Translations under genes and position numbers: made by a program
Source: Stictocephala bisonia
Taxonomy: Eukaryota > Arthropoda > Insecta > Hemiptera > Membracidae
Reading direction: 5' to 3'
Length of the DNA stretch: 64,000 bases
Assembly (NCBI GenBank): GCA_035578905.1
Contig: JAQJVL010000619.1
Coordinates: 258,501 to 322,500 of the forward strand
Shown here: positions 1 through 14,004 of the stretch, piece by piece
How the letters are laid out: every line of letters starts with the position of its first letter
How positions within the stretch are numbered: the stretch's first letter is position 1
The notes under the pieces: generated by a model
What the model saw: only the letters and a program-made list of their open reading frames with translations
The model's database searches: none
What the model was told of the DNA's origin: nothing

Positions 1-1935
1 CCATTCCCAAAATAGGCCCAAGAACTGGATTACAAATGGAATTCGCATTTCCAGTAAAAAGAAACGAGAACTGCATGAAAGAAGCAAATGGAATAAAGAT
101 CCAGATTTTTGTCATTTGTTAAAAAATATAAGTCCATTAAAAAAAAAAAATGTGTTAAAGTAACCAAACTCAAATGCAACAATGACTATATTTTAAAATC
201 TAAAAACAAAGTAAAGGCAGTTTGGGAGTTTTTTTTTTTGCAAAGGAGAGATGAACATGCAAGGGATGAGCACTAAAACTGGAGCTGAGAAAATTGTAGT
301 GATATGTTATGATAATTAATGAATGATGTGATAGCTAATAAAAATGACATAGCTCATTTGCTTTATGAATACCTTTGTAGAGTTGTTAGTAGACTAATAC
401 TCGAGCCAAAACTTTTAGATGCTATAAGTCTAATCTCAAATAAGGGTGAGCCAAAAAATATTTTGATAAGTTTTAGATTGACAACAGAAAAGGAAGTCTC
501 TTTGATAATATGATCTCTAGAATAAAAAAAGTCAGCTGGATCGGATGAGGAAAAAGATCATTTCTCTTAAAAAAATGCTCCCATTTACTGACTAAACCAT
601 TGAAATTTCTCATTAACAATTCACTCCAGCAAAGAACTTTTCCAAATCATTTTTCATTTTCTATTATTAAAGCAATCTCATAAAAGAATAACTAAAACAC
701 TTTAGATAATTTAAGACCTATCTCTCTTTTGTCAATTTTTTAAAAGGTTTATTATGAAAGAATATTTGCAAGACTCTGTGACTTTTTTAAGAATAATAAC
801 CTATTGTCTCATTTCTTTACAATTTAGCTTCTACAAAGGTAGAAGTACAGTACTTGATATTTTTGATTTTGTGGATCGGGTGGCAAGTGCTGTGGATCGT
901 TCACTGTTTGCAGTTGGTGCTTTCTGTGACCTATCCAAGGCATTCGACTCAGTTAATTTAGAGATCCTACTTGAGAAACTTAGGTGTTATGGAGTGGTAG
1001 GCACTGCTCTCAAGTGGGTTCAATTCTTCCTATTGGGCAGAGAACAAAAAGTTATTTTGAATGCTCAGATCCAGAGTAACTATCGTAAACTCGGGAGTTC
1101 CTCAGGGCTCAATACTGGGACCTCTTCTTTTTCTAGTATATTGTGATGACCTTCTTCAAATAGGTCTAACATCTAATGTACAAGTATTGATGTATGCTGA
1201 CTATATCTCCATTGTTGCCTCAAACTCAAACAAACACGAACTGTTAAAGTCTTTGGTTGGAGCTTTGGATAGGATGAATGAATGGTGCATTGTAAATGGC
1301 TTAAAACTAAACAAAAAATAATTTATTAATTTTCATTTAAATAACACCAAAACTCTGCAATCAAACTTATCTTACCTGCCATCCCAATTTAACTTAGTTG
1401 TATCAACCAAATTTCTGGACTTAGAAATTGACTAGACTCTCTTATGGCGACAGCATGTCAATTTAATTTAATTGACTTTGATTTAATTCAATTGATAAAT
1501 TAATTGACAGGAAAGCAATTATGTTGAAACAATCTTTAAGTCATTCATATTTAATGTATAGTTATTTTTGTTTTATATATATCTTAATTAGCGTGTACAT
1601 AAATGTATGTTTCGATAAATACAGCTCTTTATTAGCCTAATTAGGCTAGAGAGCTCTATTAATACTGGGAACGTACATACAGTATGTACTTTTTATTAAT
1701 AAAATGATTGATTGAGTATTGCAATACCCAATTCACAGAACAACATTTTTAGAAAAATCTCCATCCTACATCTGCATGAAAATTTACAACAAATGCCCAA
1801 GCCACATTAAAAATGAACCCTCTCTTCAAAGATTCAAAGCACTGGTCATAGAATTTTTAATGCAAAACTGTTTCTATATGTTTTAGAATATTTAAGTCAA
1901 GAATAGAAAGAACAGTCTTGTAACTCTGACAACTT
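1..1935 (+). pseudogene. Broken Jockey/CR1-group LINE in a groucho intron
   Basis: Remnant of a non-LTR retrotransposon ORF2. Near bases 20-110 one frame reads WITNGIRISSKKKREL, typical of the linker between endonuclease and reverse transcriptase in Jockey-type elements. From about 825 the RT palm is readable: FYKGRSTVLD, then CDLSKAFDSVN (catalytic region A), then after a frameshift near 1080-1095 SGVPQGSILGPLLF and MYADYISIV. The second catalytic aspartate of the YADD box is Tyr here, so the enzyme would be dead even without the frameshift. Several stops interrupt bases 150-750. A C-terminal piece (EKSPSYICMKIYNKCPSHIK) resumes near 1755-1815, after about 270 bp of non-coding sequence that itself looks like a LINE 3' end (AATAAAATGATTGATTG at 1693-1709). 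The 5' end lies left of the window. It sits in an intron of groucho, in the same orientation. Family assignment comes from motifs only. Confidence 0.82.
1623..1689. repeat. Two adjacent palindromes in LINE 3'-end sequence
   Basis: 1623-1655 is a near-perfect palindrome built on TAGCCTAATTAGGCTA with AGCTCT/AGAGCT outer arms. 1673-1689 is a perfect palindrome, GTACATAC-A-GTATGTAC. Both lie just upstream of the AATAAAATGATTGATTG tail. Stem-loops in this position are known in some LINE 3'UTRs, where the reverse transcriptase binds its RNA. That role is an inference here. Confidence 0.6.
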
Positions 1936-2210
1936 GACCTACCGTTTTTTTTATTTATGTTTTTAATATTACTTTATACATTGATTGTGTATATAATTTC
2001 TATTTTGCTTTGTATGTATTAATTTCTAGGATAAGCGATTAGCACTCTCATGACTCATAATAGACTCAGTTTTTCTTGATAGACAATAAACTTTATACAA
2101 CGCATTAGATATAGGAGTAATTGGCTCATGTATAAATGAAAGTAAACAATAAATTAGCTCTAATATAGCAAACAATTAACTAGCAAATGTTTATTACTAG
2201 TACGCCCAAA

Positions 2211-2342
2211 CACGTACATTCTCGTTGACCCACCCACCCACCCATACACGTACAGTGGCATTGACCCACCCGACCGCTCTTACACATACAGTAGCATTGA
2301 CCCACCCACCCACCCACCCATTCACGTACAGTGGCAGCGGGG
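2211..2342 (-). repeat. Dispersed CACGTACAGTGG minisatellite, short array
   Basis: Three to four imperfect copies of a roughly 35-bp G/C-skewed unit: a CCCACCC run, then a CACGTACAGTGGCATTGA-like core. The same unit recurs near 16.3, 19.6-20.1, 39.9-40.6 and 56.9 kb. This array is in the C-rich orientation on the + strand, within a groucho intron. Confidence 0.8.
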
Positions 2343-2770
2343 TGGGTTTATTACATTGGGTAATATGTCTCTAACCATTCCATTACTTTGTATTCCATAC
2401 CAAATGATCATAATTACTTTTCTTAAACATTAGTTCTTTATTAAAGTTAATATATCAAATTTTTTTACTTAATTGTATTATTATAATTACTTATTTCTTG
2501 CCATTCATACAAGAACAAAGGGTAACTATGAACCCCTCCCCCTTACACTGTTGTGAGCTATTCCAGTCCTCCCAACTCTCTACAACTCACGATCCCTCCA
2601 TACTCTGAGTAAAAATAATCCTGTTGAAACTCATTTTATTATTATATGCTGTTCCTTTTTTGGAAGATGCAAGTTTAAGTTTCAGTTTAGATTTAGTGTT
2701 ACTCTCCATAAACTGGTGTTTAGTCTTTTACACTCACCAATCCCTGAAGATTAAAACAAAATTTATATAA

Positions 2771-3019
<249 letters not shown>

Positions 3020-3201
3020 TAAGTTATAATGAATGTCACTAGACAGTAAGAGCATTTGAATATTAAAATAAAACTTTGTCTAAAAGCTTTCAGAGTTTGT
3101 TTAAAATATCAACATTTCATTGTTTACTTTTGTAATTAAGTTTAAAAATCATTGCAATTTACATTAGCTATTAGTTATATCAGCTAGCAAGTGTATTGAA
3201 A

Positions 3202-3391
3202 CCCTTCCACCCACCTGACATGTTCGCTCACTACTCCTACCACTGTATTGTGGCTCAGAACCTGTTCTGTTGCTGTAAGCCAAGATTCACCATCTCCCTT
3301 CCACCCACCTGACATGTTCGCTCACACTACTCCTACCACTGTATTGTGGCTCAGAACCTGTTCTGTTGCTGTAAGCCGAGGTTCACCGGAA
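3202..3391. repeat. Tandem duplication, two copies of ~95 bp
   Basis: Copies start at 3202 and 3296, each beginning CCCTTCCACCCACCTGACAT and running through TGTATTGTGGCTCAGAACCT to the TTCACC end. They differ by a 2-bp indel and a few substitutions. The duplication lies in the last groucho intron (3008-3734). Nothing else is recognised in that intron. Confidence 0.9.
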
Positions 3392-3707
3392 TATGAGAAA
3401 TTATTGTATTGTATAGTGATTATATTTTTAATTAATTCAGGTTTTATCATATTTTACTATTATACCATTAGGTACTTTTAGGTGCCGTACATAGGTTATT
3501 ATCATTTTCCAAGAGTAAAGAACTAATGCATATGCAATTCATTTAAAGTTAAGGTTAGCGTAGGAGTTTGCAAAAAAAAGTTTTTTTGTTTAGTTCACAG
3601 ATATTTTAGAATACAGGAAATTGAAAAAATAGATCTGCTGTAATAAAGCCTGGCAAATATATAAAGCGGCCAACAAATGTATTATGAACCATTCTATAAC
3701 ATCATAA

Positions 3708-3842
<135 letters not shown>

Positions 3843-4397
3843 CCACGCTCCAAATCTAAAAAGTGACCAAGCAAAAGCCCAGCCCCTAGCATTTCCAGTT
3901 AATTTCTAAGTGCTTAAATATATTTTTTTGTAATTGCACATAAATTATTATCTGGACAATGATCTTTGGATAGTTTAATTGTGAGAAACATGAGTTTGCT
4001 CATCTTTGGAAAGTTTATAATAACTGTTGCAACTAGCAGTATCATAAGAAAATTTGAGTTATGTACAACTCTTCGTAATTGTTTATCATTTTACAGATAT
4101 GCTTGTACAAATTTCTTCAGTATATCATATGAAGGCAAAATAATTATTTTGATACAAATGTCTCATCCACTTAAAAAAAATTTTTTTAAAATTTATTGAC
4201 ACTAAAACTTGAGATCAGGCTATGTCAAAAATAGTAAGAAGACAGCATATATCAGGTATTATGCTTGTATATACGTCACTAACGCCCAGAGGTGCCTGTA
4301 TGGTCTTGGCGTAAGTTTAGTTGTCACATTTACAAATAAGAACATTTTTAAATACTTTGTATTTGAACCAGTGTCTATAACCCTTTGAAGTAATAAA
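3843..4397 (+). other. gro: Probable groucho 3'UTR with poly(A) signal
   Basis: AT-rich non-coding sequence follows the stop codon. The first convincing AATAAA is at 4392-4397 and further A-rich candidates follow at about 4460. The true cleavage site cannot be fixed without transcript data. Confidence 0.5.
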
Positions 4398-7300
4398 CCA
4401 TTTAATGATTCTATTTGAACTCTATTACAGTTAGTACGGTACTACAAGTATATGCAAAACAAATAAATCGCATTTGAAACAAAATTGTCACGATCTTTCA
4501 ATTTGTTCATAAAATAACAATGTCTGATGTTAATATACTGTATGGTAAAAGATATATTATTTCAAATATCAGTTATTTCAAATAAATTGATCGCAAAGCC
4601 TAATGAGGTTTAAGTTATTTATCAAATAACTATTGGTTGTGAAATTGTCCTCTGCAGGCCCCATTCACCTTATATGAGCTGCATACCTTAAGTGGATTAA
4701 ACATTTAATATTTTCTAATAATTATATATTTTGATTTAAATTAAAAATTATAAATAAACAAAGAGTCTATTGGTATATGAAAATAAATAAAACATTAATT
4801 AATGATATTTAAGTAATGTTTAATATATTTACTAGACACGTATGGTAATAAAATCAAATATTTTTGTTTATAAGAAAATAACTATCAGAAAATTAGCCTG
4901 TAAATTTTTCTATTTTACTTTGTAAAATTGGAGTGTCATACATAAAGCCTGAAATTTGTTTTGTTAAAGTAAAATCATTTCTGAAGGTTGGAGATTTTTT
5001 ACAACATGCAGCATTTTTGTATTCTCTATGTAATAAATCAATCAAAATATAAAATAAATAGAGTAAAATTTAAAAAAAATGTGAACTGTTTTATATTGGA
5101 TGCATATAAAAATTAAAAAAAAAATTAATTCAAGCAAACAATTACATCTTCTGAAGGCTGTCTATTTTAGAGAAATTAATTGATTAGTCTGTTAAAATAA
5201 AATGTATGAAATTAAATCAGAAATTTCAGGTTTTAATATTGTTATCACTTCAAAATTACAAGCTTCTTACTTTAATAGTTTTACGACTCCATATCAAATT
5301 GTTAACACATTTTTTAGTTATTATCTAGTTAAATAATAACATATGAAGATGAGATGATTTCACGAGAAAAAAATATTAAACATGAAAAAATTAGATTGTA
5401 TGTTTTCATATATGGTATTGATGTTTTTGATTATTACAAAATGGAATTAAGAGGAGTCAAAGTAATTTATATCCATTTTTTAGACTAAGAATCATGTAAC
5501 ATTTATGTAATAAACTTAACAAATTATGTAAAAGTAAATGTATACAAAATTTGAGACGAATATTTTTGTATTATTAGAAATACTGGCGTGTTGAAGGACT
5601 TTGGCTGATGCAGAATCTCGTTTAGTTCCCTAATTTACCACACGTTGTAAATTTTCTTGAGATGAACATTAGGTGCTTTTAGGTTAACCTGTTTGTGTTG
5701 ATCTCCAGTGACGTCTCGGTTATATGTTATGTTGGTTTTTGTGGCAAAGTATCGAGTGTACAGACGACGACAAGTCAAGTACATTTTGTTTTGTGATGTG
5801 ACAGAAGGTTGTACAGATATAAACTTATTAATGCTATTTTTTCTTCCTTTTTCAAGAAAATGTTTATGTAATTGTTTTAAATCTGAAAAGTATTTACTAG
5901 TGACTAGATTTAGAGAAATTCGTTAGTTTTACATAATCAAATTTACTGCTCTATTGTTTATCTGTGCTTCCCATTTTTTACAATTCACTATATAAGTTAG
6001 ATGCACATTTTTGTTCCTGTTGAAAAGTCAACTCTTCTTGAACACTTTTAAAGACCTTAGTAAATTAATTATATTAAATCAGCTGATTTTAGTAGTTCTA
6101 GGACTGCCATGTAAAGCATGCACCTAGTTTGGGGGTTTGACATGAGTTTGACAAAAAAATTACCTAAAATTCAGTTCTAAAATGCAATTCAGGTACTTGC
6201 CTTATTCCAATTTTAGACTAAATTGAACAAAAACGTTTGACTGTATGATTTATTTATTTTAAACTATGTATATAAATAACACAAATTATGTGCTTTATTT
6301 TGTATGGAGATTGTTTAGGTACTCATAAATTATTAGTTAGTATAACTAATTCTACATGATTTTAAATAATATTTTAATAACTTAAATTATAAAATTTCAA
6401 TCCATCAACAATTTCAACCAAATACTAAAATAACCGTTTATCTTAAATGATACAATCAATAACAAATAATTTCAGAAATAAAACATAAATGTGCATCTAA
6501 ATAATATTGTATTACTTAATTATCGTAAAATACTATTTAAAATCTGTGATTTTATTTGTTTGTTTTGCTCAGCAGTTTTATATATCCCTGAATCACTCAA
6601 GACTCTGCTTGTAAAGTATATTTTTCTGTGAACTACAATAGTTACTTGCAATCAGGGATATGTTTGTACAACTGTTCACTCTGTATATACATGTATAGAT
6701 GACATGCCTTCATTCTCAACCACACCTACTGCTGTTTGTTTGTACCGTATTCATTTCATCATCTGTTACTAGTAAAGACAATTCTCACAATTAAACTTGT
6801 GTGTCTTATTTTCCTTAGAAAAGTAAAGCATTTAATACTTTATTTACCCTTTCCATTCTTGACTACTTCTTACAGGAAGAAAAATCATAAATAAGATTCA
6901 CGGGTACAAAAATAAGTCTAAAGAGTAAAATTAAAATTTGTATTCTGTTTAATGTCTAGAACTAGTAAAAGGAATTTGGAAAGTGTTAAGTATCAGAGTG
7001 GTTGATGAGTAGCCAGATTAATGTATGGTGGTAACATATCAGCTGACTAGTTTGGTAACCAACAAACCAGTAAGCCATTTTTCCAGTGATTCGGTTATTT
7101 TAACCACCTAAATAACCAAGTAATTTCTAACTAATACTGAAATTTCTGTTGCTTGATTAATATTAGTCTACTACATCCTAAAATGAAAGTAACATTAGTT
7201 AATTCATTACCACAACTTAAAATAAGATAAAACATTAACTTATGAAATGAACTAAATAAAAACCTGTTTACAATCAAACTCTAGCCACAACAAAAACTGT

Positions 7301-7602
7301 TTTGTGCTAATAATTTGGAGAAATGTACTTTGCAATGACAATATTTTTTAAAGCAGTACAGATTTTTAACTCGGAAACAAAATAAAAGAGCTGATTCAGT
7401 TCAGTAGAGATACTTATAGACCAAGTTAATTAGCTCAGATTTAGCCACACAACAAATTGTTTCCTGGAGTTTTTAATTTAAAATTGTGTGTGGTGTACAG
7501 TAAAGGGAATATAAATAAATTGGACAGCTGAAAAGTTCTGTGGTTGATTTCGTGGTGTTGAAAGGGAGTAAAAAACAATTTTTTTCAGATTTCTGAAGAA
7601 AT
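4398..7602. other. AT-rich intergenic DNA, nothing recognised
   Basis: No conserved coding sequence, RNA gene or element termini were found. The longest open stretch (5708-5926) resembles nothing I know and has the base composition of its surroundings. Part of it could still be groucho 3'UTR if a distal poly(A) site is used. Confidence 0.5.
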
Positions 7603-7606
7603 TTAA

Positions 7607-9759
7607 ACCTAGATGGTGAATACTAGGTGACCAATTATGAACTCCCAACTGCAAGTGCTTCTTTTCAGTGCTTCGCAACCTTTTTTTTAAAATAATAAAA
7701 AATACTAAGTATGCTCCAAATGTCTATTTTATCATTTCCTTTTTCTTCTCAAGAAATGTACTTTCACATACCACCATCAAAACTTGAAAAAAAATAAATA
7801 ATAAATAATTTTTGTCTAGAAAAGATTGAAAAAAATGTTTAAATTTTGTATGTAAATTACAACTTATAAACCTCCTTAGGAGCATATTAAAACTTTGGTA
7901 AATAATTCCAAGATAGCCAATTTGTTTATTATTTTGTGCACTATAATAAAATGTTGTTATATTTTATATATACACTACTAGTTTTTTTTTTTTTTTTGTT
8001 TACATAAAACGCAAAAATGAAAAAATGTGCAAAATTACAGTATGATAATTTTACTGTAGGTAATCAAATAGTACATGTAAAAATTCTAAAAAATTACCAT
8101 TGAATAGACAAGAAAAATTGTTTAGGAAAAATAGTCATATTGTACCTATATACAAAGTTTTATATTTTTAGTTTGTTTTGGAAAATAAAAATTTTATCAC
8201 GGAAACAAAAACTTCTGTGAAAAATTATATAAAAATCCATAAATAAGGGGTATGTATAATTTTTTATACATTTTTGCTACATGTACTTTATTTGTACAAT
8301 ATATTAGCTTCAAGAAAATGTAAAATATATGAATATATTCCAAAAAGTATAAAATTTATAACACCAAAAGTCAGCGTGCGCAAATTGTGTAAACTGCTCT
8401 TGAAAAGTTGTACTTATTGTAATCATAGTATAAAATATTAACATTTCTTAGGATTTTTTCTGAGAACAAAAACTGATAAAAAAGATATTTCTGAATAGAA
8501 ATAAAAAAAATTGTATTAGTGACAAAAATAAAGTTTTGACTTAGGATAATAACATACTATGTTATATTGTTGTCGAAAAATAAAATAAAAGCGTCATTTT
8601 GAGGGAACACAAATAATACATATTATTTTTGTTCAAGATCTTAGATTATTATGACAATGTTAAACTAATACCATATTTTTACATGTCTTATTTGATCAAA
8701 TTGGATAAAAAATAAATGCTTAGGCTAGTACCTACATAAATATATACATGGTTGTAAAATTAAAATACACTAAAAAATTAAATAGTTAACTTACTCTTAG
8801 TTCTCCAGCCTATTTTTAGCCCTATATTGCATTATTTGTATGTAGGATTGTTATTATTATGATTTTGAAGTGCTAGTGCTGTTATATAAGTATAATGTAA
8901 TATTGATTAGTGGTAGGACTTGTTGAACAATGCCTAAAACTAATTTCATTTTATGCACTGACACTTCCACTAAAATATATTATATATGAACTACAATACA
9001 TTATTCACTACATTACACTTTCATTTAAATTCACTACTCTTATTATGGTAAATACGAGCGGTCGAGAGAGCGTTGTGTATAAACAAAGATGGCTAAACGT
9101 AAACTGACGACCCCTCTTTTACATCATCGTTGTCACGTGACCTTTGCCAATGTACAGCAGGAAATTTTCTTGAGACGGTACCAACCGATGCAAGAACTTT
9201 CTGGTTTTCTACCCAATTTTTTATTTGTTTATATCGCAATAAATAATTGACTTATTACAACATTTACAACAGCTTGTAACATACCACTACTGGCTTTTGA
9301 AAGAACACGCAAACATGGGTATACAAACACATTTTTAGTAAAACAACCAAAGCACCTACAACATTTCAATTTGTTTTGTTGGCTAGAGTATTTCATTCAC
9401 TGCAGACTGACAGTTTGTACACCTGATTGATTCCGACTATTGGTTATTGTACAGTTATGCAACAAACATCGGCCATTTTTCTCACTCCCGACTTCCCGCA
9501 GGGCGGGAAATGAGTGGGAATTTTAAATTGCACGTTATAATTTTATTCCTACGTTTATAAAATTGTATACAAAATTATTAAAAATATGAAATGTACAGAA
9601 CAGAAAATTCTGCGTTGATTGGTACCAAGTTTGTTGCGCTTGTTTTATGATAAACATATGTTTAATTGGTTTTACAAAAGAGCACGTGACGTGCCTACTT
9701 TCGCGATTGCATATACATTTTAAAACAGCATGTAAAGTGCCAGGATTCGCGATCTAGGG
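7607..9759. mobile_element. TTAA-flanked piggyBac-like element, copy 1 (non-autonomous)
   Basis: The right end reads GCGATCTAGGG followed by TTAA (9760-9763). The left end reads ACCTAGATGGTGAATACTAG preceded by TTAA at 7603-7606, a decayed form of the inverted terminus CCCTAGATC. The ~1-kb left part (from AATTATGAACTCCCAACTGC) and the ~330-bp right part (TTTCATTCACTGCAGACTGA to the end) are both found again in order at 12.1-13.6 kb. This establishes a repeated unit with defined ends. TTAA target sites and CCCT-type termini are the hallmark of the piggyBac superfamily. No transposase ORF is visible, so the element would depend on one in trans. Confidence 0.75.
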
Positions 9760-9763
9760 TTAA

Positions 9764-11094
9764 CGTCCTATCAAAAAATATTAATTCATCATCGATCCTG
9801 TGGTACCGTAAGATAAAACTTCTCTCACTTAATTTTTTAAATATTATGTTCGTTCTTGGTTTGCAAATAGTTTGACACTTCATGTATTGCCTCTTGGTTA
9901 TATTTATGACGAAACAAACATGATGACACATCGCTGATGTCAATGACCTTGGAGTGGTGGAGGCCGGAAGTCACCTGTCTCCCAGCGATAGTCTCGTTCT
10001 CACTGCGTGACCTTCTGTGTCACCACTGCTATAAGTTTTTTCTCACCACTAGCGACTGTCTGTGTTAGTCTTTTTGATTGATTAGTGATATTTAATATTT
10101 TTGTTTCTGTAAATATTTTGATTTTATATATATGTGATTGTAAATGTTAGTCTCTTTTTATTGATTAATAGTGATATTTTATCATTTTGATTCAATAAAC
10201 CTTATAATGTATATATTTTCTTTTTATGAATAACATTTGCAACAAAACTGCTATCTTGGTTTTTTTTTTATATAGTGAAATAACTCTTACTAGCATAGTG
10301 TAAACTTTGAACAAAACTTGGGAAATTTTGATTTTTTACAATACAATCAAGGATAACATCAACAATACTCAAGGTAGGTAAAAAAAAATATTTTTCTAAT
10401 AAAGCTTATTTTGTTTACTTTACATTGATATATAATACTTTAAGATTTTACTTATTTTTGTGTGTGCTCAACATTTTTCTACAAAACGCTGCAAAGTAGC
10501 TAAAAAAGGCTGGACATTAAGGAGTGGACTACTGGACGCTGGGAGGGTTAACTGATATTATGTTCTATAAATATGAAAATTAAAACTTCTATTTACTATA
10601 CATCTATGTATACTACTATTATAGATCGGTGCATGGTTTGATCAAAACTAACATTCTTTATAAAATATCTTATTCAGTTTATTTCAACTGCTAAATAAGT
10701 TCAAGATACAATTTTATAACGCTATACTAGAGTGAAATAATTCATGTAGAGTTAAATAAATTCAGACTATTTTCAAGAGCTGATCAATTGTGTCTTTAAA
10801 TTCAAAGCTAATGGATAAAGTATTAATACCAGCAGGATTTCATATTTTTACTACTGAATAATAATTCCACAGAAAAGATTGTGCCCTGTATTTAGGGTAT
10901 ATAGAGGTTTCAATTGTGGGGGGGGGGGCGTATAACTACTACGCTGCTATATACATACCCAATAAAACATTTTAAAATTGGCTGGCCAAAGAAATAGGCC
11001 TATTGAAATTCTTTCATTGACTTTCTTTTGTTAATTCCTAAATAATTTTCCGATAATTATGATTTTTTTCTTAAAGAAGAATATAATGCAAGTT
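9764..11094. other. Intergenic DNA, no gene recognised
   Basis: AT-rich. Contains a G-homopolymer tract at about 10918-10928 and a terminus-like CGCTGGGAGGGTTAA at 10540-10554 that resembles the right end of a TTAA element, but no left partner was found. No conserved coding sequence was seen. Confidence 0.4.
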
Positions 11095-11245
11095 GTTTTT
11101 GCTGGGTTTCATTACTTTCATGCATGCCTCAACACAGAACTGCTACATACGACAAATCATTCTCCATAACAGCCTGCTGACAATGGAATTCCCTTCCTGA
11201 TGATAAAATTTCCATCGCTGACAAACCTTGGTTTGTGGTGTAATT
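11095..11245 (+). pseudogene. LINE C-terminal remnant
   Basis: One + frame reads PQHRTATYDKSFSITAC, stop, QWNSLPDD. This matches the pattern near the end of many insect non-LTR ORF2 proteins: a basic HRT, then Y..SF.V.A, then .WN.LP. It is short and broken. A related 3' flank (TGGTTTGTGGTGT) recurs near 59.69 kb. Confidence 0.5.
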
Positions 11246-12103
11246 GACATATATTATTTGGAGTGGATAATCATGGAGAAATCTGCCAATGTTTCAGGCC
11301 TGGTTTCTTTGAATTTGATAGTGATAATAATGACAGAGAGAGAGTGAATGATTTTGATGTAAAATATCTTAAAGATTGCTGCATAGTTCTTGATTGTTTC
11401 TTTATCTATTTGAGTTGTGTTTTATAACTATTTTTCTTATAATTGTTGTATTTATTGTTCCCTAACATCAGTTTTATTCTGCGTTACATGCATGACTAAT
11501 TAATTGATCTGCAAGTCAAGCTCCCGCCTGTACTAAACTTCCTTTTTTTTGTAAAAAGTGTTATACCGTACAACTTTGTGTTATTGTTATTATTTATTAT
11601 ATTATTATGTTTGTTGTTTAAAATTGTGTCGTTATTATCAACTGTAGTGTGATGAAGGCTTGGTTCTGTGCAGCAGATCCTACCCCTACTGTCTACTCTA
11701 GTATTCATGACAACAATATGTTGGTGCATTGCAATTAGTGCTTTGGCCCAGTGGTGTGGGAACAGTATGCTCAAGGATAAAAATATAAGCCAATCGGATA
11801 TAAAAAACAATAAAATATAAGTTTTTGGATGAAAAATCGAATTCACTGATAACGATTTTTTGTGTGGTTAATACTAACTATACAAAAAATGTTCTAAAAG
11901 CAAAATTATATGAAATTTAATTAGAAATCTGGAATTTTTTGTCAGATTTGTTCTACAATCAATGATTTACACACAGCGTAAGTAAAACTCTGCTTACAGT
12001 TCTAAAATCACATCCAAAATTTTGAATTATTTTGGGGGGTTAAAGATTTAAAATTAATGGTTTTTTGTTGGTTGATTGGCAAAAGTCATAAGTATGACAA
12101 ACG
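11246..12103. other. Intergenic DNA, nothing supported
   Basis: Contains an ATT-rich simple sequence around 11575-11640 that inflates an open frame on the - strand. No family resemblance was found. Confidence 0.4.
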
Positions 12104-12107
12104 TTAA

Positions 12108-13584
12108 CCCTAGATCATGATCATCAGGTGAACCATTATGAACTCCCAACTGCTAGGTCCTTTTTTCTGCGCTTCGCAAGTTTTTTTTTGTAAAACTCAA
12201 AAAAAATACTAAATATGCTCCAAATGTAAATTGTATCATTTCATTTTTCTTCTCATGAACTCTACATTCACATACTACCATCAAAACTCACATAACAAAT
12301 TAGTAAATAATTATTTTCAAGAAAAATTTGAAAATATTGTACGTAAATTAACACCTAGAACCCTCCTTATGAGCAATAAACAAATTTTGTAAATAATTCC
12401 AAGATACCCAAATTGCTTATTATTTAGTGCACTATAATATGTTGTTACATTTTAGTTAAACAACTAGGTTTTTTTGGAACTTTTTGTTTACATAAAACGC
12501 GAAAATGAAAAAAAATTTGCAAAGTTACAGTATGATCATTTTAGTTAATCAAATATTACAAGTAAAAATTAAAAAAAATTACCATTGAATAGACAAGAAA
12601 AATTTGTTTAGGAAAAACAGTCATATTGTACCCATAAACAAATTGTTATATTTTTAGTTTATTGGGGAAAATAAAAATTTTACCACAGAAACGTAAAATG
12701 TCTGTGAAAAATTACATAACAATCTAAAAATGTATTGTATAAAAAAAGGGGTATGTATAATATTTTACTATATGTACTTTATTAGTACAATATATTAGCT
12801 ACAAAGAAATGTAAAATATATGAAAATATTCCAAAAAGTAGAAAACTTATACCACCATAAGTCAATGTGCGCAAATTGTGTATTTTGGGGCACTTGCAAA
12901 ATTTTGCATATTGTAAACATTATAAAAAATATGAAATAATTTTTGTTTTTTTTATAAAATTTTTATTACAGTAACAGTACAGTAACAGGGAATTTTTATA
13001 ACAGTAACACTTGATAGAACATATATTTCTGAATAGAAATATACATGAATTGTTAGATTACAGTCAAAAAATAAAGTTTGAACAACAGCTTTTATGAACA
13101 GCATAAATTATGCCGCTCCTCACTATTGGGTCGGTCGCAAAAAATGGTAAACAACAACATTTGTTGTAAAATACCCAATGCAGCTAAAACATCGTAATTT
13201 GTTCTGTTGGTAGATATTTCATTCTCTGCAGACTGACATTTACTATGCCTAATTCTGTCTTCTGGTTACTCTTCAGTCATGCGACAAACGTCGGCCATTT
13301 TTCCCGCTCCCAACCTCCCCCCAGGCGGGAATTGAGTGGAAGTTTCTTGTTGTACGTTTTATTTTTATTTCCTACATTTATAAAATTGCATGAAAAAATT
13401 ATTGAAAATCTGAAGTGTATAGAATAGAACAATCTACGTCGATTGGTACCAACTTTGTAATTATTGGTTGGTTATAAACATATGTTTTATTGATTTTAAG
13501 TGAACAGCATAAATTATGTCGCTCCGCTCTTTTAGGAGGGACTAAGTGAACCACATAAATTATGTCGCTCCTCGTGATCTAGGG
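12108..13584. mobile_element. TTAA-flanked piggyBac-like element, copy 2 (non-autonomous)
   Basis: Flanked by TTAA at 12104-12107 and 13585-13588. The termini are inverted: left CCCTAGATCATGA, right TCGTGATCTAGGG. The interior is homologous to 7.6-9.8 kb, but about 700 bp of the other copy's middle (8.6-9.35 kb) is missing. Near the right end a subterminal motif, CATAAATTATGTCGCTCC, occurs at about 13509 and 13552, with a variant at about 13103. Such subterminal repeats are typical transposase-binding sites (inference). No ORF above noise is present. Confidence 0.8.
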
Positions 13585-14004
13585 TTAAGTTTCTAGCTCA
13601 TCTGGAAATAAGTTAGATTTTGAATATGTGATTGAGTCAGTCTGTCATACACGTGGCTTTAAGATATTAGAAAAATGCAGTAATTACTCACTGAATTAAA
13701 TGTTTTATTTCAACAGAAAAAAATGAAACTATGTTGAACACTCATAAAATTAACACTGTATTTATTTAAGATTTTACAAAAACAAAGCAAAACAATATTA
13801 TGACAAAGTTAAAACAAGTCCCAACGGTTCTAATAGTTATTCTGTCCTCTAGTGGTATGTAATTAAAAAGGGTTTGTGTCAGTTGGTCTCTATTACTAAA
13901 TAATTGTTTATTTTACTTTTGTTTTTAAATGTTTAAGTTGATTTGGTATTTTTATAGCATTAATTGGATAGTTTAATTGAGTGAAAAATAATATAATTAA
14001 CAGC

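Noticed and set aside
5708..5926. 72-codon frame downstream of groucho
   Set aside because: No family resemblance and AT-rich codon use like the surrounding non-coding DNA.
10540..10554. Right end of a TTAA element (GGGAGGGTTAA)
   Set aside because: No matching inverted left end was found within several kb; left only as a remark.
11496..11846. 116-codon frame on the - strand
   Set aside because: Partly Asn-rich from an ATT simple repeat; no conserved motif, no splice or start context.
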